The notes beneath the pieces are model-generated. The model was not told the DNA's origin. It did not search any database and was given only the letters and a program-made list of their open reading frames with translations. Shown piece by piece: positions 6,211 to 6,595 of a stretch of 6,595 nt of DNA. The translations under genes and the position numbers were made by a program. Within the stretch, counting starts at the first letter, position 1; each line of letters begins with the position of its first letter. Source of the DNA: an uncultured Olsenella sp. (GTDB lineage: Bacteria > Actinomycetota > Coriobacteriia > Coriobacteriales > Atopobiaceae); assembly GCA_937900605.1 (NCBI GenBank), contig CALCDK010000047.1:1-6595 (forward strand), written 5' to 3'.

Positions 6211-6216
6211 ATCCTA
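6211..6216 (-). promoter_or_regulatory. Possible -10 box for tex (TAGGAT)
   Basis: TAGGAT on the leftward strand is the only TAnnnT hexamer I see shortly upstream of tex. No good -35 lies 16-18 bases farther. If real, the whole repeat array would lie in a tex leader of about 250 bases. Confidence 0.2.
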
Positions 6217-6316
6217 GGACAACCGGGGGCGCGGCGTCGGGCGCGCGGGACGGCCATGCGGGGGCCGCGCTGGGCCCGGGCTGGCCACTAAGGGGCCACG
6301 AGGGTACCGGGGCGCG

Positions 6317-6473
6317 CTGTGAGCAGAAACGCGCGGTTTGCGCACGGAATCCGCGCCATCCAGTCTTACGCGGGAGCGCGTGCCTCGTTGACCTGCGGCT
6401 TTGTGCGGCGAGAAGGGCCGCAGGGCCCCGGTCCCGCGCCAACGACGCGCATATCGCGCGTTTTTGCTCACAG
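6317..6473. repeat. Small element bounded by 27-bp inverted repeats
   Basis: CTGTGAGCAGAAACGCGCG at 6317-6335 is matched in inverted orientation by CGCGCGTTTTTGCTCACAG at 6455-6473 (18 of 19). Extending inwards to 6343 and 6447 gives 24 of 27 matching bases. The right copy alone holds a six-base stem ACGCGC/GCGCGT (6445-6450/6456-6461) followed by TTTT. No obvious target duplication flanks it and no ORF fits inside. It could be a MITE-like insertion, a pair of regulator sites or a pair of outward terminators. Confidence 0.55.
6392..6424. other. Alternative hairpins sharing one arm
   Basis: CCTGCGGC (6392-6399) and TGCGGC (6404-6409) can each pair with GCCGCAGG (6417-6424), so two mutually exclusive stems are possible. 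The GAGAAG sequence lies in the loop of the shorter one. The structure lies between the inverted ends of the 157-bp unit. Confidence 0.3.
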
Positions 6474-6506
6474 CACCCCCGTCTTGCAGCCCCGACCGCC
6501 CAAGCC

Positions 6507-6528
6507 GGGGCCGCAACGGGGCCGCAAC
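6507..6528. repeat. 11-bp perfect tandem duplication
   Basis: GGGGCCGCAAC occurs twice in direct succession, at 6507-6517 and 6518-6528. No function is evident. Confidence 0.6.
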
Positions 6529-6573
6529 GCCAGCGCGGGCCCACAACCGCCCTCCACCGCCACGAATAAGGGC

Positions 6574-6595
6574 GTCGCCCCCGCAAGGGGACGAC
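6574..6595. terminator. Edge hairpin with GCAA tetraloop
   Basis: GTCG (6574-6577) and CCCC (6579-6582) pair with GGGG (6587-6590) and CGAC (6592-6595), with one C/A mismatch and a GCAA loop of the GNRA type. It may be a terminator or RNA structure belonging to a gene just outside the window; the edge prevents a firm call. Confidence 0.3.

Larger units (their letters stand above)
5952..6595. other. 644-bp non-coding region upstream of tex
   Basis: No open frame here has the codon pattern seen in tex or trmL. The stretch holds a tandem repeat array (6011-6206), a weak -10 candidate, a 157-bp unit bounded by inverted repeats (6317-6473), an 11-bp tandem duplication and an edge hairpin. Confidence 0.6.

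Noticed and set aside
3720..6569. A 949-codon open frame on the plus strand opposite tex
   Set aside because: It is the antisense shadow of tex: its composition is Val/Gly/Asp-rich as expected from reading GC-biased codons backwards, no family motif is seen, and it runs on through the repeat array.

Overview
The window is very GC-rich (about 70% by eye), with strong GC bias at third codon positions, short intergenic gaps and clear Shine-Dalgarno sites. Codon use, the variant peptide deformylase and the style of the tRNA methyltransferase suggest a high-GC actinobacterium, most likely of the class Coriobacteriia (Olsenella/Atopobiaceae-like). That placement is inference. No phage, transposase, CRISPR, rRNA or tRNA gene was found.

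Layout. The left part (1-2023) is read leftwards: a deformylase-like gene (2023-1604), a hairpin terminator, then a pair sharing a GTGA stop/start: a six-helix membrane protein of the DUF2238/YjdF type (1373-396) and the 5' end of a UvrA-type ABC ATPase (399 to the window edge). A divergent control region (2024-2220) separates the deformylase-like gene from a rightward NifX/NifB-like small metal-cofactor-binding protein (2221-2583), which ends in a GC-rich terminator. The next gap holds a short frame-broken coding remnant (2759-2891). Then comes trmL, a tRNA wobble 2'-O-methyltransferase (3019-3636, rightward), which converges on tex (5951-3831, leftward) with a shared hairpin terminator between them. 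The last 644 bases carry no gene I can support. They hold a degenerate 25-bp tandem repeat array just upstream of tex and a 27-bp inverted pair spaced like the ends of a small non-coding element.

Together, tex, trmL and the deformylase-like gene are translation or transcription housekeeping genes, while the UvrA paralogue and membrane protein look like a two-gene accessory operon. No single new multi-gene system is visible. The points most worth following are: the deformylase with Met in place of the catalytic Glu of HExxH; the frame-shifted 43-codon small gene; the paired dispersed-type repeat at 6317-6473; the repeat array in the tex leader; and the symmetrical motif flanking the divergent promoters.
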